Assembly (NCBI GenBank): GCA_965229725.1
Contig: OZ245923.1
Span: 930,001 to 994,000 of the forward strand
Source of the DNA: Aquirickettsia sp965229725
GTDB lineage: Bacteria > Pseudomonadota > Alphaproteobacteria > Rickettsiales > Midichloriaceae
Reading direction: 5' to 3'
DNA: 64,000 nucleotides
Below the pieces are notes generated by a model that was not told where the DNA came from, did no database searches, and saw only the letters and a list, made by a program, of their open reading frames with translations. Below are positions 26,878 through 36,913 of the stretch, piece by piece. The position numbers were made by a program, and so were the translations under genes. Each line of letters begins with the position of its first letter. Within the stretch, counting starts at the first letter, position 1.

Positions 26878-29800
26878 ATGACAGGTAAATGGATTAAGGG
26901 TAAATTTTTTAAAAAGATTTTATTGCACAATGAGTGTAAAATAGGAATTGAGCTCAAGAATAAAATTATAGAACTATATAAAAGCAGCACTCTTAAAACT
27001 GAAAAGCTAAGAAGAGATGATAGTTTGTATTCAATTAAATTGAACTATAAAGAAAGACTCCTAGCAAAGCTAGATAGTGAAAAAAATTTGACAATATTTA
27101 AACATGATAAGAATCATAAATATAATATTACAGATAAACAAATTCATCAAAAAGATTGCAACATATTACTTGATGAAGAACCAGAAAAGTTATTTTTATC
27201 AAAAAATGGAAAATATATAAGATTTGATGAGCGGCAAACAAACATAATAAACGATATAACAAAATCCAATACAACCTTAATGTCGATTTAGTATCAGGCA
27301 TAGCTGGAGCAGGAAAGATACTTATAGCACAATATTTAGCTTTAGAAGGATTAGAGGAGAAGTCATATAAAGGTAAAGGCGTCCTCTATGTAACAAAGTC
27401 ACCAAAATTATTACAAGAAGTAAAGGATTCTTTACCAGAAAATTTTGATGCAAAGATGTAAATTCAATTATATCACTATATTTAAAAAGGAACAGCGTAT
27501 TATTTGACCAATATAAAGATGTTAATAATATACTGTCTGAAAATGAGTTAAATAGCGCTATTGAATACCGCAAAATTGTAGGTGAGTTCCCTGGCAGGAA
27601 ATATTTAGAGGATCGCAAAAAATATAGCTTAGAAGAATTTTATAACCATTCTAAAACTCCCCCAAATGATAATTTCCCTAGTATTTCAAAAATTGCAAGT
27701 AATAAGAAATATAACCTGATCCTCATTGATGAAGGACAAGACTTAACCCCATATGAGTTACTTACTCTGATTAAACTAGCAAAAATCAATGGAAAAGTAG
27801 TAATTTTTTATGATCAAAATCAATTGCTGAGCGGCATTAATTTTAATATAAAACAACTCCTAAAAACTTTAAATAATAATGAGCAAATTGTGATACATGA
27901 TGAAAAGGAGATGCAGCATACATACAGAAATCCTCCGCAAGTGCAAAATCTTATTACAAAACTTTTCAATAAAACCACTGAAGCTCTTCTGGGAAATAAA
28001 GAAGATGATGGGTATGTTAAATGGACAACATCCATTAATGATGAATTCAAAAAAGAAACACAAAAAGATATAATCCTCAATCCTCTGGAGTTCTTAGTAA
28101 TTATATATGATAAAACTCAAAAAGATGCAGCCATAGACACTTTTAGTGAAAATGCATTGATATTAACAGTAAAGAAAGTAAAAGGGTTGGAATTTAAACG
28201 AGTAATAGTTTTTGATTTTCCTAAATTAGACCAGAGTGATGAAAATTATAATTACATAAGAAATGCATATAATGTTGCGATATCAAAGAGCACAGAAGGT
28301 GTGGAAATGGTATTTTTGCACTCTATAAATGGAAACAATGTAAAAACTCAATTGAGACATAATACAGATTTGAGTGGAATAAGGAGTGATGTTAAAAAAT
28401 TAACGTTAGAATTTTTAATAGACGAGCTAGAAAGACATGCTACAAAATATTCAAATAACGAAATACTACATCAAAAAATAGAAGAAGCTGTTTTACAGTA
28501 TTTCAAAAGTAATCCAAATGATATTTCAGAATTTGAGGCTTGGGTGAATAGAAATGCTACTGATAATGAAATTTATAATAAACTTTGTGAGCAAGTTGAA
28601 AATAATCATAAAACAGAAATTGAAGAAATTAAACTGACGAATTTAACTAATAGTTATAATGAAATTTTAAAAAAGGCTTTAGAAAAATTTAGCAAATCAA
28701 ATATGTCAGAAAGTGCCACAAATAAATTAATAAACATTATTATTGACCCAAGCAATAAATACAAAATGCACGATACTTTACTCCCCCCTTTTGCTAACTT
28801 AACTCTCATTGATAACGGCAAAGAAATGCATGTTTTTCAAAACAAATATAAGATATTAAATGTTATTCCAGAGGGTGAATTTTTATTAAAATTTAAAGAA
28901 ACCAACTTTAATTTGAAGACTGATGGATATTTGTTCAATGAGCTTAATTATTTAGAAACCTGGCTGATTAACCTAGAATCTTGGATAATAAACATTTTTG
29001 TACAGGATAATTTATCGAAATTTAAAAAACTAGCTCAAGATAATGACATTGATATTAATAACATCTCATATAAAAATATTGAAGCTATTAGAACTGCTTA
29101 TAAGCAGTTGGCTCTGAAGCTACATCCTGATAAAAATACAAACCCTGATGCGGACAAACAGTTTGCGGAATTTTTTGAACTTGCTAAATCTATAGAAAAG
29201 GGAGAAATACATTCCAATTCAAGTATTAATACATTATCAGAAAGAGTTGCAACATATATGAATTATTTATACTTGATAGACAGTGGTTTAAAAATTACTG
29301 ATAAAGTACTGTCTTTTAATAAAGATAATATATTAGGAAAAAATACACTGATGCTAAGTATAGAATCTATTAATTTATTTTTAATATATAATAGGGCCCT
29401 ACATTCAAACTATCTTATTGCTAACAACATTGCTAAAGTCATTGCTAAAAATTGGGACGAAGATGAAGGGATGAATTATGCTCATGCTATTAAAGATGTA
29501 TCCATAGCTGTTGGCGAAGTAGCTGTTGTCTCAAAAGTAGCAAAGTTAACTATGGCCATCAACATATTGTCCCTCCCTGCCCTTAGTCATAGCATATACC
29601 ATAATGCATATAGTGTTTTTAGCCAAACTGGGAAATATATCACAAATTGGAATGCTTATATATTGGGTAATAAGACGAGTTCAGAAGCAATAAAAAAATC
29701 AGCAAAAGCTAATGAATCAAATCCAACTACTGATATTAATACACAACGTGATATAATAAATCAACGTAATAAAGCTCTGTTCGTTGCTGCTCAACATAAA

Positions 29801-30269
29801 AATGTAGATATGGCAGAAATATTAATAAACGATGGAGTTGACGTTAATATTCAAAATAAGGATGGAGACACACCTTTTCATGGCATCATCACAGGGCTAT
29901 AGCGATATTGTTAAACTATTACTAGAAAAGGGTGCTGATGTTAACACTCAAATTAGTTCTGGATACACCTTTATTCATAGCATCAGCACAGAACTATAGC
30001 GATATTGTTAAACTACTACTAGAAAAAGGTGCTGATGTTAACACTCAAACTAATGATGGACGAATACCTTTATTTATAGCATCAATACAGAACTATAGTA
30101 ATATTGTTAAACTGCTACAAGAAAAAGGCGTTGATTATGGTGTGGAGATGATTCATGACGCGATAGAAATAGCGAGAGAGGGGATAATGAGGATTCACAT
30201 GATGAAGATCATAAAATTACTAACGAATTATCAATGGATGCTGATGGCAATGATGCAGCAGATATATAG
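26878..30269 (+). pseudogene. Broken SF1 helicase / J-domain / ankyrin-repeat fusion gene
   Basis: Stitching frames gives one protein of about 1130 aa. The N-terminal domain (YSIKLNYKERLLAKLD) resembles RelE-like domains of some helicases. Then come Walker A GIAGAGKI, a DEAD-like Walker B LILIDEGQDL near 27720, LTVKKVKGLEFKRVIVFDFP and YNVAISKSTEG (UvrD-type motifs), a J domain with KLHPDKN (HPD at 29123-29131), hydrophobic helices, about four ankyrin repeats and an acidic tail. Frame breaks: -1 in an A run near 27261, -1 near 27452, -2 near 29875, -2 near 29965, -1 in GGGG at 30180-30183. The segment 27824-29902 alone stays open for 692 codons. Walker A ends GKI, not GKT/S. Probably an effector or accessory protein, now decayed. 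Confidence 0.72.
29897..30135 (+). repeat. Ankyrin-encoding direct repeats, 99-bp unit
   Basis: Three near-identical copies of a unit beginning CTATAGCGATATTGTTAAAC start at 29897, 29994 and 30093. The spacings are 97 and 99 bp; the missing two bases in the first interval coincide with a frame break. Each encodes an ankyrin unit of the form YSDIVKLLLEKGADVNTQ. Near-identity suggests recent duplication. Confidence 0.8.
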
Positions 30270-30412
30270 TTTTTTGATGTTATAATATCTGTGCTAAGCG
30301 CCAATTTGAATTAAATGGTAATAGTAGGATCTTCAATTTTACCCTCATATTCTCCTTGCCAATTATTAAGGCATAACCTTATCCTCAGATCCTATTTGCC
30401 GCTGAGAGTGGA

Positions 30413-31375
30413 TTAAATTTTTAGTAAAGCAGAGCCCCAAGTTAAACCGCCACCAACTGCTGCAAGGGCTATTAAATCTCCTGTTTTAACTTTTCCATTC
30501 GATATATAGTGCTCAAGAGCGAGTGGTATTGATGCAGCTGAAGTATTAGCGTGATGTGAGACTGTAGAGACTGCTTTTTCTATATTAATGCCAAGCTTAT
30601 CTACAACTGCTTTTGTTATTCTTTCATTTGCTTGATGTAGCAATACCCAATCTAAATTTTCTAGAGTTACCTCATTTTTATTCACAATAGATTTAATTGA
30701 TTCTGGCATTTTGGTAACAGCATATCTAAAAACCTCTCTACCGTTCATCTCAATTTTTTTATCTAAATTGCCGTCAGAAACACCTCCATTCACAGCCAAT
30801 ATATCTTGAAGACTGCCATCTGAAAACAATTCAATATCAACAATACCTTGATGCTCATTGCTCTCGGTTTTTTCAAGAATAACTGATCCAGCTCCATCAC
30901 CAAATAACACGCAGGTTGATCTGTCAGTCCAATCTATGATTCTTGACATTGTTTCTGCACCAATGATAGCGACTCTTTTTGCCTTATTAGATTTAATAAG
31001 CGAATCACCAAGTTGAAGAGCATATAAAAAGCCTGAGCACACAGCTTGTATATCAAAAGCAAAACCACTGTTCATCCCTATATTATTTTGAACCCTTACA
31101 GCTGTGGCTGGAAAAATTAAATCTGGCGTAGTTGTTGCTACTATTAAAGCATCTAAGTCATTTGAATTGAGATTTGCATTTTTTAATGCATTCTCTACTG
31201 CAATTGTAGCTAAATCAGAAGTTTTTTGATTTTTATCTGCTATATGCCTTTTTTTGATGCCAGTCCTAGCTTGTATCCATTCATCTGAAGTATCCAGTAC
31301 TTGTTCCAGATCATTATTAGTCAAAATTTTTTCTGGTAAATAACTACCAACACCAACTATTTTTGATGAAATCAT
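30413..31375 (-). CDS. fabH: FabH, beta-ketoacyl-ACP synthase III
   Basis: A 320-aa thiolase-fold condensing enzyme that starts fatty-acid synthesis from acetyl-CoA and malonyl-ACP. Catalytic triad regions are visible: the Cys in QAVCSGFLYAL, the His in LLHQANERI and the Asn in SHHANTSAASI. C-terminal GGGLTWGSALL is typical. It overlaps plsX by 4 nt, the widespread rpmF-plsX-fabH arrangement. Confidence 0.96.
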   Translation of the reverse strand: MISSKIVGVGSYLPEKILTNNDLEQVLDTSDEWIQARTGIKKRHIADKNQKTSDLATIAVENALKNANLNSNDLDALIVATTTPDLIFPATAVRVQNNIGMNSGFAFDIQAVCSGFLYALQLGDSLIKSNKAKRVAIIGAETMSRIIDWTDRSTCVLFGDGAGSVILEKTESNEHQGIVDIELFSDGSLQDILAVNGGVSDGNLDKKIEMNGREVFRYAVTKMPESIKSIVNKNEVTLENLDWVLLHQANERITKAVVDKLGINIEKAVSTVSHHANTSAASIPLALEHYISNGKVKTGDLIALAAVGGGLTWGSALLKI

Positions 31376-32460
31376 GTGTTTTTAATTCCTAAGATTTTTG
31401 CGGAGGTTTGCTTTAGTTTATCAACAAAGTTTAAACTAGTACCTTTCTCTTCAAATAATTCAAGTTCCTCAGATATTCTATTATTTATATTGTGTTTGAT
31501 TAGTGTATAGGCGGTATTAATTGCATTATAAATGCCATCCACACTTGCAGCTCCATGACTCTTTATTACTATTCCTTTTAATCCAACGAACATAGCACCA
31601 TTATTTTTGTTGGGATCAATAATTTTGAGAGATTCTTTTATTTTAGGCTTCAAAAATAAACCCGCAATTTTAGCTATAAATCCTCCATTCATTATAGCTG
31701 ACTGTATTAAATTTATGCATACATTAGCTGCGCCTTCTGAAGCTTTAAGAAATATGTTACCTGAAAATCCATCAGTAACCAGCACATCAACATTGCCTTT
31801 TACTACGTCATGCCCTTCTATAAATCCATAAAAATTTAAACCAGATTTTTCTAAAATTTTATAAGTTTTAAGCTCTAACTCTCTCCCCTTTGCAGCTTCT
31901 GATCCAACGTTTAATATACCTATTTTAGGATTTTCTATTTTTAACATAATTTTGGCAAAGCAACTGCCCATTAATGCAAAACGAAATAAATGTGATTCAT
32001 TACACTCTAAGTTGGCCCCCATATCAAGTAGCACAGTACCATTGTTGTTTATGCTTGGAAATAGCGCCGTAATAGCTGGTCTATTTACATGCTCTAGAGT
32101 GCCAAGAACCATTTTTGATGTAAGCATTAGGGCACCTGTATTTCCACACGAAACAGCTGCATGAGCATCTCCATTTTTAACTGCCTCAACAGCTTTTCTC
32201 ATGCTAGAGTTTTTACCATTTCTCCATGCAGTAGTAGGTTTGTCTTCATCAGAAACAGCACTTTCGCTATCAATTAATTTATATTTACTTTCTGGAAAAT
32301 TATAATTAATTATTTTTGGCATAATAACAGATTTTTTGCCATGTAATAAAAAAATTACATCATCATGAGATTTAAAAAATCTATCTATAGCCTCTATAAT
32401 AGCATCAGGTGAATTAGATCCACCCATGGCGTCAATACTAATAATAGTCTTATTAGACAT
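31372..32460 (-). CDS. plsX: PlsX, phosphate acyltransferase
   Basis: A 362-aa enzyme forming acyl-phosphate from acyl-ACP for phospholipid synthesis. Markers are SIDAMGGSNSPDAII at the N-terminus, VSCGNTGALMLTSKMVLG, PAITALFPS and DVLVTDGFSGNIFLKASEG. It sits between rpmF (11 nt upstream) and fabH (4-nt overlap). Confidence 0.96.
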   Translation of the reverse strand: MSNKTIISIDAMGGSNSPDAIIEAIDRFFKSHDDVIFLLHGKKSVIMPKIINYNFPESKYKLIDSESAVSDEDKPTTAWRNGKNSSMRKAVEAVKNGDAHAAVSCGNTGALMLTSKMVLGTLEHVNRPAITALFPSINNNGTVLLDMGANLECNESHLFRFALMGSCFAKIMLKIENPKIGILNVGSEAAKGRELELKTYKILEKSGLNFYGFIEGHDVVKGNVDVLVTDGFSGNIFLKASEGAANVCINLIQSAIMNGGFIAKIAGLFLKPKIKESLKIIDPNKNNGAMFVGLKGIVIKSHGAASVDGIYNAINTAYTLIKHNINNRISEELELFEEKGTSLNFVDKLKQTSAKILGIKNT

Positions 32461-32471
32461 GCTCTATGTTG

Positions 32472-32768
32472 TTACTTATCTTTTGTTACAGAAGCAGATT
32501 CTGATTTACTATCAGCTTTAATTTGTTTTTCCTTAACTACTTTAGGGGCACTACTCTCTGCATTAGTCTTATCTGTTTCATCTTTTTCTTTTAACTTAGG
32601 CTTCACCATTTGTTTCCCATTGTAGTAGCCATCTTTTAAAGATAAATGATGAGGTAATTTTGGTTCGCCAGTAACTGAGTCATAAGAAATAGAAACTTTA
32701 CTTATTTTATCGTGCGCTCTCCTGCTATTTCTTTTCGATCTGGACGTTTTTTGTTTTGGTACAGCCAT
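32472..32768 (-). CDS. rpmF: Ribosomal protein bL32 with C-terminal extension
   Basis: 98 aa; the first 60 or so are bL32: MAVPKQKTSRSKRNSRRAHD at the start, then a PHHLSLKDGYYNG segment. The zinc-ribbon cysteines are absent, as in other alphaproteobacteria. The last 35-40 residues are a Lys/Glu/Ser-rich low-complexity tail (KPKLKEKDETDK...), making it longer than the usual 56-60 aa. First gene of rpmF-plsX-fabH. Confidence 0.93.
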   Translation of the reverse strand: MAVPKQKTSRSKRNSRRAHDKISKVSISYDSVTGEPKLPHHLSLKDGYYNGKQMVKPKLKEKDETDKTNAESSAPKVVKEKQIKADSKSESASVTKDK

Positions 32769-32967
32769 AATTTCGTATAACTTAATTTATTTACTGAACC
32801 CACTTATATAATAAATTAACTCTAAATGCTAGTAAAATAGTGATTAGAACTACAAGAATAATCAAAATTAATATTGAGATTATCCTTTCAGATTTTACTT
32901 AGGGGTAATATTTGGTATGAATGTTTTTAAATAACTATAATTCTTTAATTTTCGATTGAGCCCTTTA

Positions 32968-33462
32968 TCAAGAAAAATCTTTATTGTTAAAAAGATTCTT
33001 AGATATAGCTCCTTCCCATTTATCACCATTATCAATTAATTTATTTTTATCGTATAACAATTCAGCATGAGTTTCGGTAGCGTATTCAAAATTCGGCCCT
33101 TCTACAATTGCATCTACTGGACACGCCTCCTGGCATAGCCCACAATAAATACATTTTGTCATATCAATATCATATTTTGTGGTCCTTCTGCTTTCATCCG
33201 ATCTAGCTTCTGCCTCTATTGTTATTGCCTGCGCAGGACAAATAGCCTCACATAATTTGCATGCTATACATCTTTCTTCTCCATTAGAATACCGTCTTAA
33301 GGCATGTTCGCCTCTAAATCTTGAGCTTAGATATCCTTTTTCAAATGGGTAATTAATTGTAACTTTTCTTTTAAATAGATAGATCAAAGTTAAAAACATG
33401 CCTTTCATTATATCTATCAATAAGAAGGATCTTATGTGGTATTTTAATTCTTTTAATTTCAA
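32968..33462 (-). CDS. nuoI: NuoI, NADH-quinone oxidoreductase subunit I
   Basis: A 164-aa complex I subunit that binds two [4Fe-4S] clusters (N6a/N6b). The two ferredoxin motifs are CIACKLCEAICPAQA and CIYCGLCQEACPVDA, with the family stretch SRFRGEHALRRY before them and GPNFEYATETHAELLYDK after. The start is TTG at 33462: the frame upstream closes at a TGA and alignment of FLLIDIMKGM to the family requires it. It lies away from other nuo genes, 14 nt after prmC. Confidence 0.95.
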   Translation of the reverse strand: MKLKELKYHIRSFLLIDIMKGMFLTLIYLFKRKVTINYPFEKGYLSSRFRGEHALRRYSNGEERCIACKLCEAICPAQAITIEAEARSDESRRTTKYDIDMTKCIYCGLCQEACPVDAIVEGPNFEYATETHAELLYDKNKLIDNGDKWEGAISKNLFNNKDFS

Positions 33463-33476
33463 ATTTAAAACTCATA

Positions 33477-34349
33477 TTATAAATTATCCTTAATTATAGC
33501 AATACGATCAATACTTTGCAAATCCTTAAAAATTTCAATTTCATATCCTTTCGCACAAAACATCTCTTTTATTTCTTTACTTTGTCCAAATCCCATCTCT
33601 AACACTATAAGACCATCTTTTTTAAGAAATTTTTTCGTACTATTTGCAATAATTCTATAATTTTCTAATCCATCGTGATTGTCCGTCAATGCGCCTTTAG
33701 GCTCAAAATTCAGCACATTGGGATCTAAATTCTTCCACTCATCAATTGGGATATATGGGGGGTTTGAAATAATGATGTCAAATTTATCAGTATTTTCCAA
33801 ATTATCAAACCAATTACTTATCTTAAAATTTACTCTCTCATTTAGATTAAATTTTTTGGCGTTTAATTTTGCAATATTTAAGGCTTTTTCAGAGATATCA
33901 ATCCCTATGCCAGTGGAAAATTTTAATTCAGAAAGCAAAGATAATATAATACACCCACTGCCCGTTCCTAAATCCAAAACATGTAATTTGCTATCAATTT
34001 TATCTTTTAATTTTTTTAGAAGTAACTCGATGATTAATTCTGTTTCAGGCCTAGGTATCAGCACATTATTATTAATGGTATACTTTTGTTTCCAAAAATC
34101 TTTACTACCAATAATGTACGCTATAGGTTCAAATTTTAATCTTCGTTCAATCAGATGGATATATTTCAAGTAATCATCTGATGAAATCTTTTCGTTTAAT
34201 TTAAGTATTAGGTTCTCTGAGTTAGTTAAATTTAGGGTATGTGATAATAAAATTTTTGCATCCAATTTATAGGTTGCAACACTAGTTTCTTGCAGTATTT
34301 TTTCAGCATTATTTAGTGCTGTTGATACGGTTATGTTATTAATTTTCAC
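33477..34349 (-). CDS. prmC: PrmC, peptide chain release factor N5-glutamine methyltransferase
   Basis: A 290-aa SAM-dependent methyltransferase that modifies the GGQ motif of release factors. It has the SAM-binding VLDLGTGSGCIILSLL, the active-site NPPY in IIISNPPYIPIDEW, and the PrmC N-terminal region with PIAYIIGSKDFWK and VLIPRPETE. The start is GTG at 34349, overlapping ribD by 11 nt. Confidence 0.94.
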   Translation of the reverse strand: MKINNITVSTALNNAEKILQETSVATYKLDAKILLSHTLNLTNSENLILKLNEKISSDDYLKYIHLIERRLKFEPIAYIIGSKDFWKQKYTINNNVLIPRPETELIIELLLKKLKDKIDSKLHVLDLGTGSGCIILSLLSELKFSTGIGIDISEKALNIAKLNAKKFNLNERVNFKISNWFDNLENTDKFDIIISNPPYIPIDEWKNLDPNVLNFEPKGALTDNHDGLENYRIIANSTKKFLKKDGLIVLEMGFGQSKEIKEMFCAKGYEIEIFKDLQSIDRIAIIKDNL

Positions 34350-35385
34350 TTATAACTTCTGTTCTAAATTCAAAGCACTGGTTTAAGTTTTTGAGATCTA
34401 AATTGCCTATTGCATTTAAACCATCACCTCCAATAATTTTCTTTGATTGAAAAAGTATTATTTTATCTACCAAATTTTCTTTTATAAATGATGTATTTAT
34501 CTTTTGACCGCCCTCTATAAGTAGATTATTAATTCCTAAATTAGCAATATGTTTTAAGACATCTTTAAGATTAAGACCAAAGTCAGCTTTTTTGACAGTA
34601 ATTATCTTAATATTATCATGCAGCTTTTTAGACCTCTGTGTAGTAAAAATTATAGTCCGAATTTTATCTGCAGTTTGTACTATTTGGGAATTTTTTGATA
34701 TCCTTAAATCTGAATCTAATATAATTCTCATAGGATCGTGTTGTTCATCGGGCGATCTACAAGTTAGCAATGGATCATCCGCAACTACAGTTCCGATTCC
34801 TGTTAATATTGCATCATTTTTTGCCCTTAATTGATGTGATAATTTTCTCAGTTTTTCACTTGTAATCCACTTGCTTTTGCCATTTGCTAAGGCTATTTTA
34901 CCATCTAAACTCGTTGCAATCTTTAGAGTAATATATGGTTGGTTTTTTAACATTCTTTTTTTAAATCCCGCTATTACTTCTTCACATTCTTTTTTTAAAA
35001 CTCCATCGATAGTTTCCACTTTATTACGTTTTAAAATCTCCAAGCTTCTGCCACTAATTTTAGGATTTGGATCAATTGCACCAATTATAACTCTAGTAAA
35101 TTTCGACTGAAGTATTTTTTCAACACATGAAATTTCATGTTCTTTGTTAATACAACATGGCTCTAATGTAATATAAATGCTGCTTCCAGTTAAATCTTTA
35201 GTTTGTACTTTATTAATAGCTAAACTTTCAGCATGAGGTCTACCACCGTTTTCAGTCCTTGCACTGGAAATAATTTCATCATCTTTAACGATTACACATC
35301 CAACAGAAGGGTTTGAGCCAGTTTTACCAATTCCAGATTTTGCAATATCAAGAGCCTTATTCATGAAATAAATATCTTTATCCAT
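34339..35385 (-). CDS. ribD: RibD, bifunctional riboflavin deaminase/reductase
   Basis: A 348-aa two-domain enzyme: the N-terminal deaminase with the zinc ligands in RPHAESLA, LEPCC and SCVEKI, and the C-terminal NADPH reductase with PYITLKIATSLDGKIAL and LLIEGGQKINTSF. It carries out the second and third steps of riboflavin synthesis. The usual TPPC around the last zinc Cys is replaced by EISC, but the Cys is kept. ribH lies at 48680. Confidence 0.93.
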   Translation of the reverse strand: MDKDIYFMNKALDIAKSGIGKTGSNPSVGCVIVKDDEIISSARTENGGRPHAESLAINKVQTKDLTGSSIYITLEPCCINKEHEISCVEKILQSKFTRVIIGAIDPNPKISGRSLEILKRNKVETIDGVLKKECEEVIAGFKKRMLKNQPYITLKIATSLDGKIALANGKSKWITSEKLRKLSHQLRAKNDAILTGIGTVVADDPLLTCRSPDEQHDPMRIILDSDLRISKNSQIVQTADKIRTIIFTTQRSKKLHDNIKIITVKKADFGLNLKDVLKHIANLGINNLLIEGGQKINTSFIKENLVDKIILFQSKKIIGGDGLNAIGNLDLKNLNQCFEFRTEVISEN

Positions 35386-35393
35386 GCTAAAGG

Positions 35394-36614
35394 CTACTTT
35401 GAATCTTTAGAGTAATATATTTTTTTATTGAAAGTGCCTTCCATTTTATCAACTATTAACGTCACAGTACAATCTCCCGTAATATTAATCATTGTTCTAA
35501 TCATTTCTAAAATTCTATCTACACCTAAAATCACTCCAATTCCTTCAAGAGGCAACCCAACTGATGACAATACCATTCCCATCATAACCATAGAACCACC
35601 AGGAAATCCAGCTGCCCCAATAGAGCCAATAGTTGCAGTAAGAATTAATATTATATAGTGATTAAAATCAAGAGTAATGCCAAATATTTGAGCAAAAAAG
35701 ACTGCACATATACCCAAGTATATTGCTGTTGCATCCATATTTACTGCTGCTCCAAGAGGCAATATAAATGATGCTGATCCCTTTGATACACCAACTTTAT
35801 TTCTAAGTTCAGAAATTGCTGTTGGAAGTGTCGCTTTACTACTTGATGTTGCCAATGCAAGAGCTTGAGTAGTGAACATTTTTTTATAAAAAGGAAGAGG
35901 ATTGACTCTTGCAAAAAGTAATAGCATGACCCCAAAAAGTATATACTGAACAAATAATGCACCAACGACAACCAGAATAAATTTCCCAAGATGAAGCATC
36001 ACTTCAATTCCATAATCAGCTACCACCCAAGACATTATTGCAAACACTCCATATGGAGTCAGCTGAATAACTAATTGAATCATTTTGAATACTAAATGCG
36101 TGCAGGAAGATATAAAATTTTTAACTTCTCTCCCTTTATCGCCAATTAAAATAAGTGCAAAGCCAGTAAAAAAAGCAAAAACAACAATTTGCAAAGTTTT
36201 GCCCTCAGCCATAGCTTTAATGGGATTTGAAGGAATAATATTTATAAATAAATCTTTAAGAGTGTTATTTTCCTGATGTTCATGTGGATTAGTTAGGTCA
36301 ATAGTTAATCCTATACCTGGTTCAAAAACATTGGCAAAAGTTAAGCCAATTGTAACAGCAAATGCTGTTGTCAAAATGTACATTAAAAATGCTCTTGTGC
36401 CTAATCTGCCGAAAGTGCTTGCATCACTGACATTAGTAACCCCGTTTAATATTGAGAACAATATCAATGGTACAACAACCATCTTAATCATATTGAGAAA
36501 TACATCCCCAAATGGCTTTAAGTCTTGAGCATAGTCTCCTCCAAATATACCAAACAGTATCCCTAGAACCATTCCTATTATTACTTTTTGCCAAAGCTTA
36601 AGCTTTTTCTTCAT
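35394..36614 (-). CDS. Dicarboxylate/amino acid:cation (Na+ or H+) symporter, DAACS family
   Basis: A 406-aa SDF-family transporter (GltP/DctA type) with about eight helices and re-entrant loops. Signatures are the serine-rich hairpin LALATSSSKATLPTAI, the NMDAT-type motif in AAVNMDATAIYLG and GGSMVMMGMVLSSVGLP near the end. Probably imports glutamate, aspartate or C4-dicarboxylates from the host cytoplasm. Ends 8 nt before ribD starts. Confidence 0.93.
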   Translation of the reverse strand: MKKKLKLWQKVIIGMVLGILFGIFGGDYAQDLKPFGDVFLNMIKMVVVPLILFSILNGVTNVSDASTFGRLGTRAFLMYILTTAFAVTIGLTFANVFEPGIGLTIDLTNPHEHQENNTLKDLFINIIPSNPIKAMAEGKTLQIVVFAFFTGFALILIGDKGREVKNFISSCTHLVFKMIQLVIQLTPYGVFAIMSWVVADYGIEVMLHLGKFILVVVGALFVQYILFGVMLLLFARVNPLPFYKKMFTTQALALATSSSKATLPTAISELRNKVGVSKGSASFILPLGAAVNMDATAIYLGICAVFFAQIFGITLDFNHYIILILTATIGSIGAAGFPGGSMVMMGMVLSSVGLPLEGIGVILGVDRILEMIRTMINITGDCTVTLIVDKMEGTFNKKIYYSKDSK

Positions 36615-36743
36615 TGAACCTCTGTTTTCTGTTTTAATTACGTATAAACTTAAAATTTTGAACTTAACAACCCCACACTATACTAAAAACACAAATCTTG
36701 CACTGAATTTTTCTTTTAATGTCTATCTACCTGATAAAAATAG

Positions 36744-36780
36744 ATCCAAAAATAGCAATATAATATTGAAATCTTTGGAT
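36744..36780. repeat. Symmetric palindrome in a 299-nt gene-free gap
   Basis: ATCCAAA (36744-36750) pairs with TTTGGAT (36774-36780) and CAATAT (36756-36761) with ATATTG (36763-36768), around a single A and with symmetric 5-nt internal loops. The gap 36615-36913 has no convincing gene; it also holds a nine-codon frame at 36854-36883 behind a good AGAGGT ribosome binding site. Confidence 0.5.
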
Positions 36781-36913
36781 TTCATATTATTGTTCCCTTA
36801 CGCTAGTAGTGTGACGCACTCAATTAAAAGAATTAATATTTAGAGGTAACGTTATGACAATAGGTGAATATCTCAATCTATAAATGCTGTTAAATATTAT
36901 AATTAAACACCAA

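Noticed and set aside
29897..30135. CRISPR-like or intergenic repeat array
   Set aside because: The 99-bp repeats encode ankyrin units and have no unique spacers; no CRISPR array is seen in the window.
36658..36843. 61-codon open frame upstream of the symporter gene
   Set aside because: No family resemblance or ribosome binding site and it runs across a palindrome; treated as non-coding.
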